Source of the DNA: Nitrospirota bacterium
GTDB taxonomy: Bacteria; Nitrospirota; Nitrospiria; Nitrospirales; Nitrospiraceae
DNA: 64,000 nt
Reading direction: 5' to 3'
Assembly (NCBI GenBank): GCA_016219645.1
Contig: JACRLR010000010.1
Coordinates: forward strand, 64,552 to 128,551
Shown here: piece after piece, positions 45,476-54,382 of the stretch
Position numbering within the stretch: the stretch's first letter is position 1
Layout: every line of letters begins with the position of its first letter
Notes under the pieces: generated by a model
The model's database searches: none
What the model saw: only the letters and a program-made list of their open reading frames with translations
What the model was told of the DNA's origin: nothing
Made by a program: the position numbers and the translations under genes

Positions 45476-46270
45476 ATGGCAGTTCACACACTCATGTCCA
45501 TGCCTATCTTGGCGTTATGTAGGACACAAAAAGCTATAGCAGCGGTTGTTTTTGCAGGATTTGTAACAGGCACCTTCGTTCCCTACCTCGTGTTCGGTTC
45601 TGGGCCGGATGATCCTAGCTGTGGACGATTTGACTACAGCCGGCAGTGTGATCTCTCGCCGACTCTTTTCCTGATTGTGGATGTAGTTATAGCCGTTCTC
45701 CTGGCGATACTCTTTCACTATTTGTCAAATCGAAATCAGAAACGACTAGACCAGATCATCGCATCTCAGGAAGCCCTGAGGAATAGACGGATGGATTATG
45801 CGGCCCAGCATCTGAAGCAGCTCTTTCAGCTCACCCTTTTCACGATGAGCGTCACGAAACGATCCCTCGCTCACTATAACCTAACAGTAGGGTTACCAGA
45901 TGATGAGAAACCACTGTGGATGCGGTCTGTGACACTCTCTGAGCTCAGGAGAGATGAAGCCAAGTTGGGGCGTGTGTTGCAATCAGTGCGGAGTCTCCTC
46001 ACTGCCGCAAATGACGTGCTCGACCCTGACATGGTGAATAGAGTGGATGGGGTGTGTAACTATCTTGGCGAAATATCTGTTGAGCAAAATGCGGACGGTA
46101 CGATGGAGTTCCCGAAATATGATGTGTGCAGAATGAAGGTCAATTATTTGATCGAGTTGCTTCAAACCTATTCCCGTGAGACTCGTTCGTTCAAAGACAT
46201 TGTTGAAGAACCATATGGAAATTCTCCCGTTGAGTCTGAACCTGATCTGGCAGAGGAGGTGAAACACTAA
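45476..46270 (+). CDS. Membrane-anchored helical protein of unknown function
   Basis: A 264-residue protein with two hydrophobic segments (about 20-42 and 63-83, LFLIVDVVIAVLLAILFHYL). The intervening loop has two Cys (CGRF, RQCD) that could pair outside the membrane. The long cytoplasmic part is helical (NQKRLDQIIASQEALRNRRMDYAA) and charged. Visible base composition is more AT-rich than the window average. The next gene starts directly after its stop codon, so the two form an operon; I recognise no domain. Confidence 0.7.
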   Translation: MAVHTLMSMPILALCRTQKAIAAVVFAGFVTGTFVPYLVFGSGPDDPSCGRFDYSRQCDLSPTLFLIVDVVIAVLLAILFHYLSNRNQKRLDQIIASQEALRNRRMDYAAQHLKQLFQLTLFTMSVTKRSLAHYNLTVGLPDDEKPLWMRSVTLSELRRDEAKLGRVLQSVRSLLTAANDVLDPDMVNRVDGVCNYLGEISVEQNADGTMEFPKYDVCRMKVNYLIELLQTYSRETRSFKDIVEEPYGNSPVESEPDLAEEVKH

Positions 46271-46777
46271 ATGGCACCACGTGATGACAACGAGCGAAAT
46301 CTAAGCGGTCGTGATTATCGAAAGGCATTCGGTCAATTTTCATCCAATAAAACTCAAAGAATTTCGACATTGAAACCTGTCGAGGTTCAACTGGATGCGC
46401 AAGCAGATGCTGGCGGAGGAGTCCACACGATAGATTTCAACAAAGGCGATATCATCATTAAACAGTCAGGCATGTACCTTATCATCGCAGGTCCGCAGGT
46501 CGGTAAGGTGAGGGGTGCCACTCCCCGGTGGATCGATCTTTGGCTGAGGGTGAATAACATCGATGTACCGAATTCGAACATACGGGCTGTCCTAATCGAT
46601 CCCGAGGAAAAGACTGTTGCCATCATGAATTCTGTGTTGCCTCTCAATAGAGGCGACACACTGAATATCGTGATGGCAGCGGAGACAATCGAGGAAGGCA
46701 TGGGGCTCGAGGCGATCGCACCGGATGGTGAACCTACAATCCCGAGTATTATTGTCACAGTCGTACAACTGGATTGA
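46271..46777 (+). CDS. Small beta-rich protein, possibly C1q/TNF-like fold
   Basis: A 168-residue soluble protein. The middle resembles a jelly roll of C1q/BclA type: FNKGDIIIKQSGMYLIIAGP, WIDLWLRVNNIDVPNSNI and LPLNRGDTLNIVMAAE. No signal peptide is seen. It is encoded immediately after a membrane-anchored protein, so the pair may act together. The fold assignment rests on pattern only. Confidence 0.55.
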   Translation: MAPRDDNERNLSGRDYRKAFGQFSSNKTQRISTLKPVEVQLDAQADAGGGVHTIDFNKGDIIIKQSGMYLIIAGPQVGKVRGATPRWIDLWLRVNNIDVPNSNIRAVLIDPEEKTVAIMNSVLPLNRGDTLNIVMAAETIEEGMGLEAIAPDGEPTIPSIIVTVVQLD

Positions 46778-46871
46778 AGGTAACAGTGCTGGCGGTTGTT
46801 TACTTGCGCCGGTTGGCGCTGAGAAAGGTTCCAGGAACCGTTCTCCTACACGCTCGCTTGTGATCTTTCAG

Positions 46872-47125
46872 GAATGGGGGCTGATTGATCTTCCACTGCG
46901 CGCGTCCAACGAATGCCGGTTCATCTGGTCTATCTTGTCTATCTGGTTTGTCTGGTTGATCGGGCCGGAAACTCATACGGAAGAACCAGGCGGACCAGAA
47001 AGACTCGCCAGTCAGACAGACGAACCCGGGGGAGTGGTCAGATTGCCCTTTACTGCGCGCATCGGACGAGCACAGTTTCACCGTGCGCGTTCTGCGAGCA
47101 AGAAGGGCACCTGGCCGCTTCTCCC
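46872..47125. repeat. Family A units with an inserted family C hairpin
   Basis: GGAATGGGGGCTGATTGATC starts a family A left half that stops at TCCAACGAATG. There a pentamer hairpin (46919-47022, TCATCTGGTCTATCTTG.../...AACCAGGCGGACCAGAAAGA) begins. A complete family A palindrome follows at 47028-47125 (GGGGGAGTGGTCAGATTGCC / CACCTGGCCGCTTCTCCC). The left arm is the same sequence as the arm at 58025. Confidence 0.7.
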
Positions 47126-47133
47126 TTATCCCC

Positions 47134-47871
47134 CTACCTCCACCCGTCCCCGTTCGTCCCGCCTCCGAAGCCTCCGAAGTTCCCACCGAAGCCGCCCTGG
47201 CCAGTCCCCCAATACTCACCCTTTTGAATTCGTTTGTAGGGATGCCGGAGGTCCGGTCTGCTAATCCACCAGAAAAATGAGAATCCCCCGACAGCGGTAA
47301 ACAGGGCAAGCCAGAACCCCAAACCTTTCGAATGGCCCTTCGAGATGTCGCCGACACGCACATCCTGCGCGGGAGAGGCGAGAGCCACCACGGTGCGATA
47401 GAGCCCTTCGCCGAAATGTCCCAACTCAATCGACGGCTGTAAGGACTCGCGCCCGACTTGATTCATCACCGTGGGAGTAATCACCGGCAACATCTGCCTT
47501 CCCAGCGTGATCGCAGCCTGTCGTTCCTGCACCGCAACCAGCACCAGCATGCCATGTTCTTGTTGTGTCGATCCGATCCCCCACTTTTCATATATTGCCG
47601 TCGCATACTCATTGGCCGACCGGAATGGCTTGATACTCGGCACCGTGACCACCACCATCTCGACGCCGGTCTTTCGTTCAAGATCCTGACAGACGGAACG
47701 AATGCGCTCTTTCCAATCCCCATCGATGGCCCCTGCGTGATCGCTCACATACCCCCGTGGTTCAGGCAACGGAATCGCGGGCCGTTCGTAGGACACCGCA
47801 TGGGCTACGCCCTGGAACAGAATAAGGAAAAGTACCACAGCCATAGCATTGAACTTTGTCATCGCTGTCAC
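47134..47871 (-). CDS. TPM-domain membrane protein
   Basis: A 245-residue protein with signal peptide (VLFLILFQGVAHAV), a TPM domain at about 35-165 (YVSDHAGAIDGDWKERIRSVC, EMVVVTVPSIKPF, HGMLVLVAVQERQAAITLG), a membrane helix near 185-205, and a Gly-rich tail (GGFGGNFGGFGGG). TPM proteins occur in photosystem repair and membrane quality control; the bacterial role is not settled. It overlaps the next gene of the strand by four bases (ATGA). Confidence 0.88.
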   Translation of the reverse strand: MTAMTKFNAMAVVLFLILFQGVAHAVSYERPAIPLPEPRGYVSDHAGAIDGDWKERIRSVCQDLERKTGVEMVVVTVPSIKPFRSANEYATAIYEKWGIGSTQQEHGMLVLVAVQERQAAITLGRQMLPVITPTVMNQVGRESLQPSIELGHFGEGLYRTVVALASPAQDVRVGDISKGHSKGLGFWLALFTAVGGFSFFWWISRPDLRHPYKRIQKGEYWGTGQGGFGGNFGGFGGGTNGDGWR

Positions 47872-48617
47872 AGCTGCGATAGTTGCGCGACTGCGCGAGT
47901 CAGCAACGTCGTGGTCTGTAGATACCGGTCAAAGAGCCGAGGCATTTCATGGTGGCCCGGAGATATCTGGCCGCGTTTGAGCAATAGGATATCCTGCAAT
48001 CCCTGCAGATCCAGCTTCAACTGCTCAGCGACGTCCTTGATAACTGCCTCTGAGAGAAAGAGGGCCGGTCGATCGAGAAGACGCTGCACGCCGCGCAGCA
48101 GTGGAAGAAGTGACGTGATCGAGAGGGGCAGTAAAATTGCCGTCGCCTCGTCAGTCCCGTTCCCTTCGACATACCGCTGGCGTAGACGCAAGAGATGGCT
48201 CATGAAACCCTGGACCACGGCCTCTTTCAGCCGATCGGTCTTCACGTGGAATCCAATGAAGGGATCACGCCCGGCTAAGACGCGATGCTGTTCCTGAATT
48301 TCTATAAACTCAAGGGGAAATACCTCTGCAGATATGCGCAGCTCCTCTTCCGTCAGAAAAAGGGGAGCCACAATCTGTTCCTTGCTCCACTGACGATGCA
48401 ACGTGCTGTACTGTTTAAGGACTGCGCTGTCATATGACGATACCAGAAGGAGGATATTCAAATTGGATCGCCCTGGGAGAAATTCACCCCGGATAGCACT
48501 GCCATAGAGTAATACACCTTCCAACAACTCCCCGAACTGGCCTTTGACCCCCTTCACGTAGGTCTGCAGCAGCTTCTGTGTGTCGTCGGGCAACCCCTCG
48601 ATCAGACGTTCAGCCAT
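47868..48617 (-). CDS. Nucleotidyltransferase-fold protein with substituted Asp pair
   Basis: A 249-residue protein. LYGSAIRGEFLPGRSNLNILLL has the GS signature of pol-beta nucleotidyltransferases, but the metal-binding DxD is NxN (Asn-Leu-Asn). The rest is helical. If the site is truly lost, it may be a substrate-binding protein rather than an enzyme. It is co-transcribed with the TPM gene. Confidence 0.72.
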   Translation of the reverse strand: MAERLIEGLPDDTQKLLQTYVKGVKGQFGELLEGVLLYGSAIRGEFLPGRSNLNILLLVSSYDSAVLKQYSTLHRQWSKEQIVAPLFLTEEELRISAEVFPLEFIEIQEQHRVLAGRDPFIGFHVKTDRLKEAVVQGFMSHLLRLRQRYVEGNGTDEATAILLPLSITSLLPLLRGVQRLLDRPALFLSEAVIKDVAEQLKLDLQGLQDILLLKRGQISPGHHEMPRLFDRYLQTTTLLTRAVAQLSQL

Positions 48618-48629
48618 TCCAATGGTTCT

Positions 48630-49904
48630 TCACAACGACATCGGATGTGGAGATCGCTCATTCGAACGCACATCGGGAAGAAACCCCGCAGCGATCACGC
48701 GATCGATCATATTAAAAGGCGGTACGGTTCGTAGCCCTGCCGTGGTCGACAGAACCTGATAGCGCAGCCGCGCATTTCGATCCAGAGTTTGAAATACGCG
48801 ATCACGCAAAAAGGCCACAACGGGATTTGCCGTATTCCAATAAAATACCTGTTGATCAGCCAATCGCTGCAGCATCGTCACTTGGGGCCGCCTCGCTCGT
48901 TCAAACTGGCTCAGCCTGGCTGCTGAATAGTCTCTGTCAACGAGACAGCCCGGCAACAAATCGGATAGTGCCATGGCATCCACCATCGCCTGCATACGCC
49001 CCTGTGACGCATGGGGATTCATCGCATGGGCGGCATCACCAATCAGCACGGCGCCATCTGCGACCCATGTTGGCGTACGCACCCGCCCTGTCGGCATATA
49101 GGCGGTCTGCGTCCAATCGTTCAGGTGGCGAAATAGCCCTGCAAACTGCGGCGCGATCTGGCTCCATGCCTGCTGTAATGCAGGGATCCCCCGTTGCTTC
49201 ACCGCCTCCATCGAATCCTTGGGAATCATGTAGAAAATATAGACCTTGTTTCCTGTCGCCGGGAAGAGTCCTAAGATCGTTCTCTCCCCGATGTAGTAGA
49301 ATGCTTCCGAGACCGGGTCCTCCGACTCGAGAATGGCAATGAGATAGCCATCCGGGTACAGATACAGATCCGCCGGGATTTTCAGTGCCTCGCGAACCTT
49401 TGAAAATGCTCCATCGGCGCCGACGACGATCTTCGCACGGATCGTGCGTATACTGTCGGGCCCTGTCGTAGACAGCCCGACTACGCGAGGGCCCTCCCGC
49501 ACGAGCCCTGTAAATGATGTTCCATAACGGAGCGTGACGCTCTTTTGCTGCTGCACCGCCGCAACAATGGCATGGTGAGCCACATTCGGAAGCGTCACGA
49601 TGGCACGGTTGTACGGCGCCGGGAGATCACCATAGTCGATACTGCAGAGGCGTGTCCCCCCTGCTCGACAAAAATGGAAGTGCCGTACGGATCTCGTGGC
49701 ATCGGTCGGCAATGATGGCAAGACGCCTAAACGGTCGAGTATCTGCTGCCCGTTAGGTTGGAGAATCTCTCCCCGCAGGCCCTTCGGCGGTCCGACAGCC
49801 TGGTCCAACACCATGGTGCTGACCCCTTGTTTAGCCAGCGCCAGGGCCAAGACGGCGCCGCCTCCTCCCGCCCCTACGACTGCAACATCAGTCTCCTCAG
49901 TCAT
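48630..49904 (-). CDS. FAD-dependent monooxygenase (UbiH/PHBH family)
   Basis: A 424-residue flavoprotein. GAGGGGAVLALALAKQG is the N-terminal FAD loop, GADGAFSKVREALK the DG motif, and LIGDAAHAMNPHASQG the second FAD motif with GD. It probably hydroxylates a quinone or aromatic substrate. No quinone biosynthesis gene is next to it, so the substrate is uncertain. The gene ends 12 bases before the NTase-like gene. Confidence 0.88.
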   Translation of the reverse strand: MTEETDVAVVGAGGGGAVLALALAKQGVSTMVLDQAVGPPKGLRGEILQPNGQQILDRLGVLPSLPTDATRSVRHFHFCRAGGTRLCSIDYGDLPAPYNRAIVTLPNVAHHAIVAAVQQQKSVTLRYGTSFTGLVREGPRVVGLSTTGPDSIRTIRAKIVVGADGAFSKVREALKIPADLYLYPDGYLIAILESEDPVSEAFYYIGERTILGLFPATGNKVYIFYMIPKDSMEAVKQRGIPALQQAWSQIAPQFAGLFRHLNDWTQTAYMPTGRVRTPTWVADGAVLIGDAAHAMNPHASQGRMQAMVDAMALSDLLPGCLVDRDYSAARLSQFERARRPQVTMLQRLADQQVFYWNTANPVVAFLRDRVFQTLDRNARLRYQVLSTTAGLRTVPPFNMIDRVIAAGFLPDVRSNERSPHPMSL

Positions 49905-49917
49905 CGCTCCTCATACA

Positions 49918-50030
49918 GAAAGGTTTAGGTTGAGGTCGAGGTTGAGCCTGAAGGTACAAGAGAGTTAGCAGAACTCTCCTCTTTCTCGACCTTAACCTTA
50001 ACCTTAGCCTCAACCTTCTTACTCATTTCC
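49918..50030. repeat. Family B-type hexamer hairpin
   Basis: GGTTTAGGTTGAGGTCGAGG and CTCGACCTTAACCTTAACCT are complementary halves of a degenerate hexamer palindrome with the loop AGTTAGCAGAACTCT. It occupies the gap between the FAD enzyme gene and the 3' end of the PLD gene. Confidence 0.7.
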
Positions 50031-50568
50031 ATTCTTTAAATCTCGTGTGATCGTTCCACATTGCCAGGAACTTCTCCCGGGCCCTGACCGTAATAGCAGG
50101 GTCGGTAATGACATCGAGCCGTTCATCGTTATAACTATTGCCGCTCGTCGTGTGGTTCATCGACCCCGTCGTGTTCACTTCGTCATCGATCACAACCTGC
50201 TTCAGATGCATGAGCCCATCGTGCTCGTTTACGAGAATAGGAATTCCCGCCAGATGCAGCGTGGTGAGTGCTGTGCGCTGTTTGACATCTTCTGTGCGCT
50301 GGCGATCGGTGATCATTCGCACATCGACTCCCCGTTTCTTTGCTGCAACCATTGCCGCCACTGCACGGGGAGAGGTCAACCCATACACCGCCACATAGAG
50401 ATAGCGTGTCGCCCGCCGGTAGAGTGCCGTCAGACGATCCAACGGCGCGTCGTCCGGCCCATAATAGACTTCCACCGTCGCGCTCCAGCCGGCCCCGACT
50501 GGACACGCAGCTATCAGCATGACAAGACACAAAGCCCGTACGAAAAGGTTGGACGTGACAATTCTCAT
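50023..50568 (-). CDS. Secreted phospholipase D-like (Nuc-type) endonuclease
   Basis: A 181-residue exported protein; the ATG at 50568 opens a signal peptide (LFVRALCLVMLIAACPVGAG). The mature domain has a single HxKxxxxD motif (HLKQVVID) followed by TTGSMNHTTSGNSYNDERLDV, the pattern of the Nuc/PLD-type DNase that dimerises to complete its active site. The longer upstream frame overlaps another gene and is rejected. It is a periplasmic or lipid-anchored nuclease candidate. Confidence 0.85.
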   Translation of the reverse strand: MRIVTSNLFVRALCLVMLIAACPVGAGWSATVEVYYGPDDAPLDRLTALYRRATRYLYVAVYGLTSPRAVAAMVAAKKRGVDVRMITDRQRTEDVKQRTALTTLHLAGIPILVNEHDGLMHLKQVVIDDEVNTTGSMNHTTSGNSYNDERLDVITDPAITVRAREKFLAMWNDHTRFKEWK

Positions 50569-50584
50569 CGAGGGCAGACCGGAG

Positions 50585-50962
50585 TCATTCGCATTCGAAC
50601 AGCATCTTGAAATGGTCATCCGTGCCTTCCCAAGCCTGGGGCGCACTTGTGGCGAGCCACTGCTGGAGAAACTGTTTTTGGCCCGGCGTGAGCAGCTGTT
50701 TAATTTGGTGTGAGCGGCCTTGCAGGGGCTGGAGAAATCCAACCCGTTTCTGGAAATCCAACATCGCCGTGCGGACATACATACTCGTGAAAGCCGTAGG
50801 CATGTCCCCCTCGCCCTCGCCCTGAATCCAGACCGATAAAAACCGCTCTAATTGGAGTCCGGAACTATCCATGGCAGGATCTGTCTCGTGAAACAACTCG
50901 TTTTCTGATTCTTTGAGCGGAGTGGCCTCAGTGGACCTGAACATGAAGTTGCGGTTCCACAT
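50585..50962 (-). CDS. Hypothetical protein
   Basis: The ATG at 50962 (after GGAAGGGATC) gives 125 residues; the longer frame from 51106 is less likely because no ribosome-binding site precedes it. The product is soluble, with FLSVWIQGEGEGDMPTAFTS and QQWLATSAPQAWEG as its most distinctive stretches. I do not recognise a domain. It ends 17 bases before the PLD gene and may be in the same transcript. Confidence 0.55.
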   Translation of the reverse strand: MWNRNFMFRSTEATPLKESENELFHETDPAMDSSGLQLERFLSVWIQGEGEGDMPTAFTSMYVRTAMLDFQKRVGFLQPLQGRSHQIKQLLTPGQKQFLQQWLATSAPQAWEGTDDHFKMLFECE

Positions 50963-51162
50963 GTATTGATCCCTTCCAAAAATGCATACTGGCGGCGGAT
51001 CACGGACAAAGTCAAGCCGCCTACCTAACCCCCGCAACGCAGCCCCTGCAATACTCAGCGGGACCTGAACGAGCGTGAGTCTCGCCACGGAGTGCGCTTG
51101 TGCCACATTCCACTCCTTGCGTATAATGCAAGCCCTATCCGATTCACCAAGGAGATATCAAT

Positions 51163-51843
51163 ATGGAACAGCATCAACGGAAAGAGGGAGCGCCCGCGGT
51201 TACCGACGATCCAACGGCACGAGACATTCTCCGGCAAGCCTTCGAAAAGACTGCGCGGTGGCAGAAGGACTTTAAGGGGTTCACCGCCGATCTGACAGTG
51301 AATGTAAACGGAAAAGAAACCAGCGGACCAGTCATGGTGAAGGGCCCTCGTGAGGTATCAGTTCAACTGGGCGATGCAGAGGTGCAGAAGTGGGCGCAGG
51401 AACAGCTCGGAATGATCGCGGTGCATCGCGGCCCAAGGACCTTCGAGGAATCGGACGGCAAATACTCCCTCACCATGGAAGAGGACGGGCACCCCTTCGG
51501 CACAAAACTCATCATTCACGGGTCGAATTCGTTTTATCGCGTCAAAGACCAACGCATCACCCAGATCAATCGCACGATGGCGCACCCGGGCATGACGCCT
51601 TTTGCCTTTACGATCAATGTGGAAGAGAGCGCGGTGACCCAGGACCAGAAACATCTGACGACGAAGTACAGCGTGTACTACTATTCGCCGACCGACAAGA
51701 AACTGAACAATGTGGAAAGCTTTACCGACAGCCATGTGCGCATCGGATCATCGGATTTGCCCGCCACCCGCAGGATCATTACTTACGAAAACGGCGAAGT
51801 GGTTGTGAAGAATCTGACGTTCACGAACCACAAGCTAATCTAG
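51163..51843 (+). CDS. DUF3386-family protein
   Basis: A 226-residue soluble protein of the DUF3386 family. GKYSLTMEEDGHPFGTKLIIHGSNSFYRVKDQRITQINRTM and TKYSVYYYSPTDKKLNNVE are matching stretches. These proteins are found in cyanobacteria and some other phyla, with no established function. AAGGAG precedes the ATG. The following DUF5069 gene starts two bases after its stop. Confidence 0.8.
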   Translation: MEQHQRKEGAPAVTDDPTARDILRQAFEKTARWQKDFKGFTADLTVNVNGKETSGPVMVKGPREVSVQLGDAEVQKWAQEQLGMIAVHRGPRTFEESDGKYSLTMEEDGHPFGTKLIIHGSNSFYRVKDQRITQINRTMAHPGMTPFAFTINVEESAVTQDQKHLTTKYSVYYYSPTDKKLNNVESFTDSHVRIGSSDLPATRRIITYENGEVVVKNLTFTNHKLI

Positions 51844-51845
51844 CG

Positions 51846-52277
51846 ATGGACTTGCGTACCGGCTTTCCTCGCAGCATGCGCGCGAAGATGGAAGGTTACG
51901 TCCATCTCGCGCGCATGATCGACAAATGCCGCGCCGTCCTGGCCGGCACCGAGGGCGAATACATCTACCCCTGCCCAATGGACGAACGACTCATGGAATT
52001 CGCAGGCATAACAGCCGATCAGTTCACCGCAGCCGTCAAAGCCAATCCAACAGACGAAGCAGTAGCAAAATGGTTCAGTCAGGCGGCGAAGGCACATCCT
52101 CCGGCCGAAATGGAAGTATGGAACCAGATGATGCTGAGTCGTGGGCCAAGCTCTCCTGAGAGCATGGCTCGATTCAAGAAGTATCTCGACGCCGTCGATC
52201 CATCTCGCACCGACCTCACCGCCTGGTCAGACCTCCAAGATTTAGAAGAGAGCCGAATGGTCCCGCTCCGATCATAA
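51846..52277 (+). CDS. DUF5069-family protein
   Basis: A 143-residue soluble protein opening MDLRTGFPRSMRAKMEGYVHLARMIDKCRA, the conserved start of DUF5069. It is mostly helical. The pair with DUF3386 may be functionally linked, but neither has a known role. The start codon, two bases after the upstream stop, indicates coupling. Confidence 0.8.
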   Translation: MDLRTGFPRSMRAKMEGYVHLARMIDKCRAVLAGTEGEYIYPCPMDERLMEFAGITADQFTAAVKANPTDEAVAKWFSQAAKAHPPAEMEVWNQMMLSRGPSSPESMARFKKYLDAVDPSRTDLTAWSDLQDLEESRMVPLRS

Positions 52278-52368
52278 TCCACGCTGAAGCCTTCAACTAT
52301 CGATGAAGACATCAGCGACGACGGGACAAGTCAAGCAAACCCTCGTAATTCAATCAAAGCAAGAGCAT

Positions 52369-52467
52369 GAGGGGAGCGGTCACACAGTCCTTTTTGCTCG
52401 CAGAGCCCCACGGTGAAGCAGTGGTCGCTCGATGCGCGCAGTAGAGGACAATCTGACCACTCCCCTC
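52369..52467. repeat. Family A palindromic element
   Basis: GAGGGGAGCGGTCACACAGT pairs with CTGACCACTCCCCTC. The core has GCTCGCAGAGCCCC and GGTCGCTCGATGCGCGCAGT. Similar arms occur at 47028. Confidence 0.75.
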
Positions 52468-52610
52468 TAATATGTTTGAGGGGAGAATGAAAAATGATGA
52501 GTGGCCTGACAATTCTTAGTACTCGCACAACGCGCCCGGGTTCGTCTGTCTGACTGGCGAGTCTTTCTGGTCCGCCTGGTTCTTCCGTACGTTTCGAGTG
52601 AACATTTAGC
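52468..52610. repeat. Half family A unit joined to a half family C hairpin
   Basis: GAGTGGCCTGACAATTCTTA and ACTCGCACAACGCGCCC are a family A left arm and core. TTCGTCTGTCTGACTGGCGAGTCTTTCTGG then runs as in the family C hairpin of 46919-47022, with no partner arm. Confidence 0.55.
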
Positions 52611-52709
52611 CTTCCTGACATCACTATCCCCTTCTGCACGGTTGATTTCTCCGGCTGTTGAGCGTAGGAATTGACCCGATAGATGCACTAGCCTTACCGG
52701 GAACTTTCT

Positions 52710-53993
52710 ATGTCAGAGCCCACCATTATCTGCCCGACCTGCAAGACTGAGATCAAGCTGACAGAATCCCTTGCCGCTCCATTGATCGAGTCAACCCGGC
52801 GCGACTACGAGAGACGGCTAGCGCAGAAAGACACGGACATTGCCAAGAAAGAAGAGTCGCTGCGTGAGCGAGAAGCAGCTGTCTCAAAAGCCACACAAGC
52901 GATCGACGCTCAGGTGGCCGAGAAGCTGCTGCTTGAACGCGCAAGGATCGTCTCAGAGGAATCCAAGAAGGCCAAACTCGCCCTGCAAACGGATATTGAC
53001 CAGAAAACGAGAGAGCTCACCGAACTGCAGGACGTCCTCAATCAACGCGAAGTCAAACTCGCCGAGGCTCAAAAGGCACAGGCCGATCTTATCAGGCAAA
53101 AGCGTGAACTGGACGATGCCAAACGGGAGCTAGAACTCACGGTCGAAAAGCGAGTGCAGGATGGGCTTTCCGCCACTCGCGAGCAGGCCAAGAAAGAAGC
53201 GGAGGACGGTCTGAAGCTCAAGGTGATGGAGAAGGAGCAAACCATCGCTTCCATGCAGACCCAAATCGAAGAACTCAAGCGCAGGGCTGAACAGGGATCG
53301 CAGCAACTCCAAGGTGAAGTCCAGGAACTAGAACTGGAAGCCATGCTCAGAGCAAAGTTCCCAAAAGACACCATCGAGCCTGTCCCCAAAGGCGAATTCG
53401 GCGGAGATGCCCTACAGAGGGTCATAGGCCTGCTCGGTCAGCCCTGTGGAACCATCTTATGGGAATCCAAGCGCACCAAGAATTGGAGCGACGGCTGGCT
53501 GGCCAAACTTCGCGACGACCAGCGGACCGCCAAGGCAGACATCTCTGTAATCGTCAGCCAGACCCTTCCGAAGGGCATCGAGTCCTTTGATCTGGTCGAA
53601 GGAGTCTGGGTCACACATTCACGATCCATGCTCTCCGTCGCAGTCGCATTGCGCCACTCCTTAATCGAAATTGCCTCAGCTCGGCAAGCATTGGAAGGAC
53701 AACAGACCAAGACGGAAATGGTCTATCAGTACCTCACCGGCCCACGGTTCCGCCATCGGGTCGAAGCCATCGTCGAGGCGTTCTCTTCCATGCAGGAAGA
53801 TCTCGACAGGGAGAAAAAGGCCATCACGAAGCAATGGGCAAAGCGAGAGGAACAGATCGAGCGGGTCATGCAGGCAACGGCTGGAATGTATGGAGATCTA
53901 CAAGGCATTGCGGGAAAAACGATTCAGGAAATTGAGGGCCTGGGCCTCCCATTGCTCGACATTCCCAAGACTGACTCGGAGACGGAGGTTTAA
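52710..53993 (+). CDS. DUF2130-family protein (zinc-finger, coiled coil, nuclease-like domain)
   Basis: A 427-residue cytoplasmic protein. A CPTC zinc knuckle lies at residues 9-12; about 25-210 is a charged coiled coil (QKTRELTELQDVLNQREVKLAEAQ); about 215-350 is the DUF2130 core with FGGDALQRVIGLLGQPCGTILWESKRTKNWSDGWLAKLRDDQ, whose E-x-K pattern suggests a restriction-endonuclease-like fold. Function unknown. It lies 140 bases before the small-protein/ATPase pair. Confidence 0.85.
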   Translation: MSEPTIICPTCKTEIKLTESLAAPLIESTRRDYERRLAQKDTDIAKKEESLREREAAVSKATQAIDAQVAEKLLLERARIVSEESKKAKLALQTDIDQKTRELTELQDVLNQREVKLAEAQKAQADLIRQKRELDDAKRELELTVEKRVQDGLSATREQAKKEAEDGLKLKVMEKEQTIASMQTQIEELKRRAEQGSQQLQGEVQELELEAMLRAKFPKDTIEPVPKGEFGGDALQRVIGLLGQPCGTILWESKRTKNWSDGWLAKLRDDQRTAKADISVIVSQTLPKGIESFDLVEGVWVTHSRSMLSVAVALRHSLIEIASARQALEGQQTKTEMVYQYLTGPRFRHRVEAIVEAFSSMQEDLDREKKAITKQWAKREEQIERVMQATAGMYGDLQGIAGKTIQEIEGLGLPLLDIPKTDSETEV

Positions 53994-54133
53994 TGACTGA
54001 GCGAAGGTAGATAGGACTACTCGCGCAGGCCGGACATATCGAACTGGTAGCACAAAGGGCAACACTCGAATGTTTCAAATACCGAAAAAGAGTCCATGTG
54101 GATTGACCCATTTACAGCTGTGGGCATACATTC

Positions 54134-54382
54134 ATGGCACGGCGGAACCTTGCTTGTGTGAGAGTATCCGCATTACTTGTGACTCCGATGATTAAATCAC
54201 CCGCAGAAGAAAAATCCTCAGATGTTCCCACGCAGGTTTTCGAGGAATTTCTATATGCCCTTGAGAAAGCCAACGTTTCGACCGAATTGGTCACACGGCT
54301 TCGCAAAACTCTAATGGAAGATCGCGTCCTTACCGAACATGCACTGAAGGTAGCCGTCCTTGGACAGGAGACATTGCCTTGA
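54134..54382 (+). CDS. Small protein coupled to the ABC ATPase
   Basis: An 82-residue frame; the internal ATG at 54188 would give 64 residues and better hydrophilicity. The predicted product is helical and soluble (FEEFLYALEKANVSTELVTRLRKTLM). Its stop codon overlaps the ATPase start (TTGA), so translation is likely to be coupled. This supports a partner or regulator role for the ATPase. I find no recognised domain. Confidence 0.65.
   Translation: MARRNLACVRVSALLVTPMIKSPAEEKSSDVPTQVFEEFLYALEKANVSTELVTRLRKTLMEDRVLTEHALKVAVLGQETLP

Noticed and set aside
44851-45477. 208-codon minus-strand frame in the 45-kb repeats
   Set aside because: It consists of the nested palindromes translated; the same peptide pieces recur at other repeat sites in other frames.
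46800-47429. 209-codon minus-strand frame
   Set aside because: It combines the 3' part of the TPM gene region in another frame with repeat sequence; there is no coherent protein pattern.
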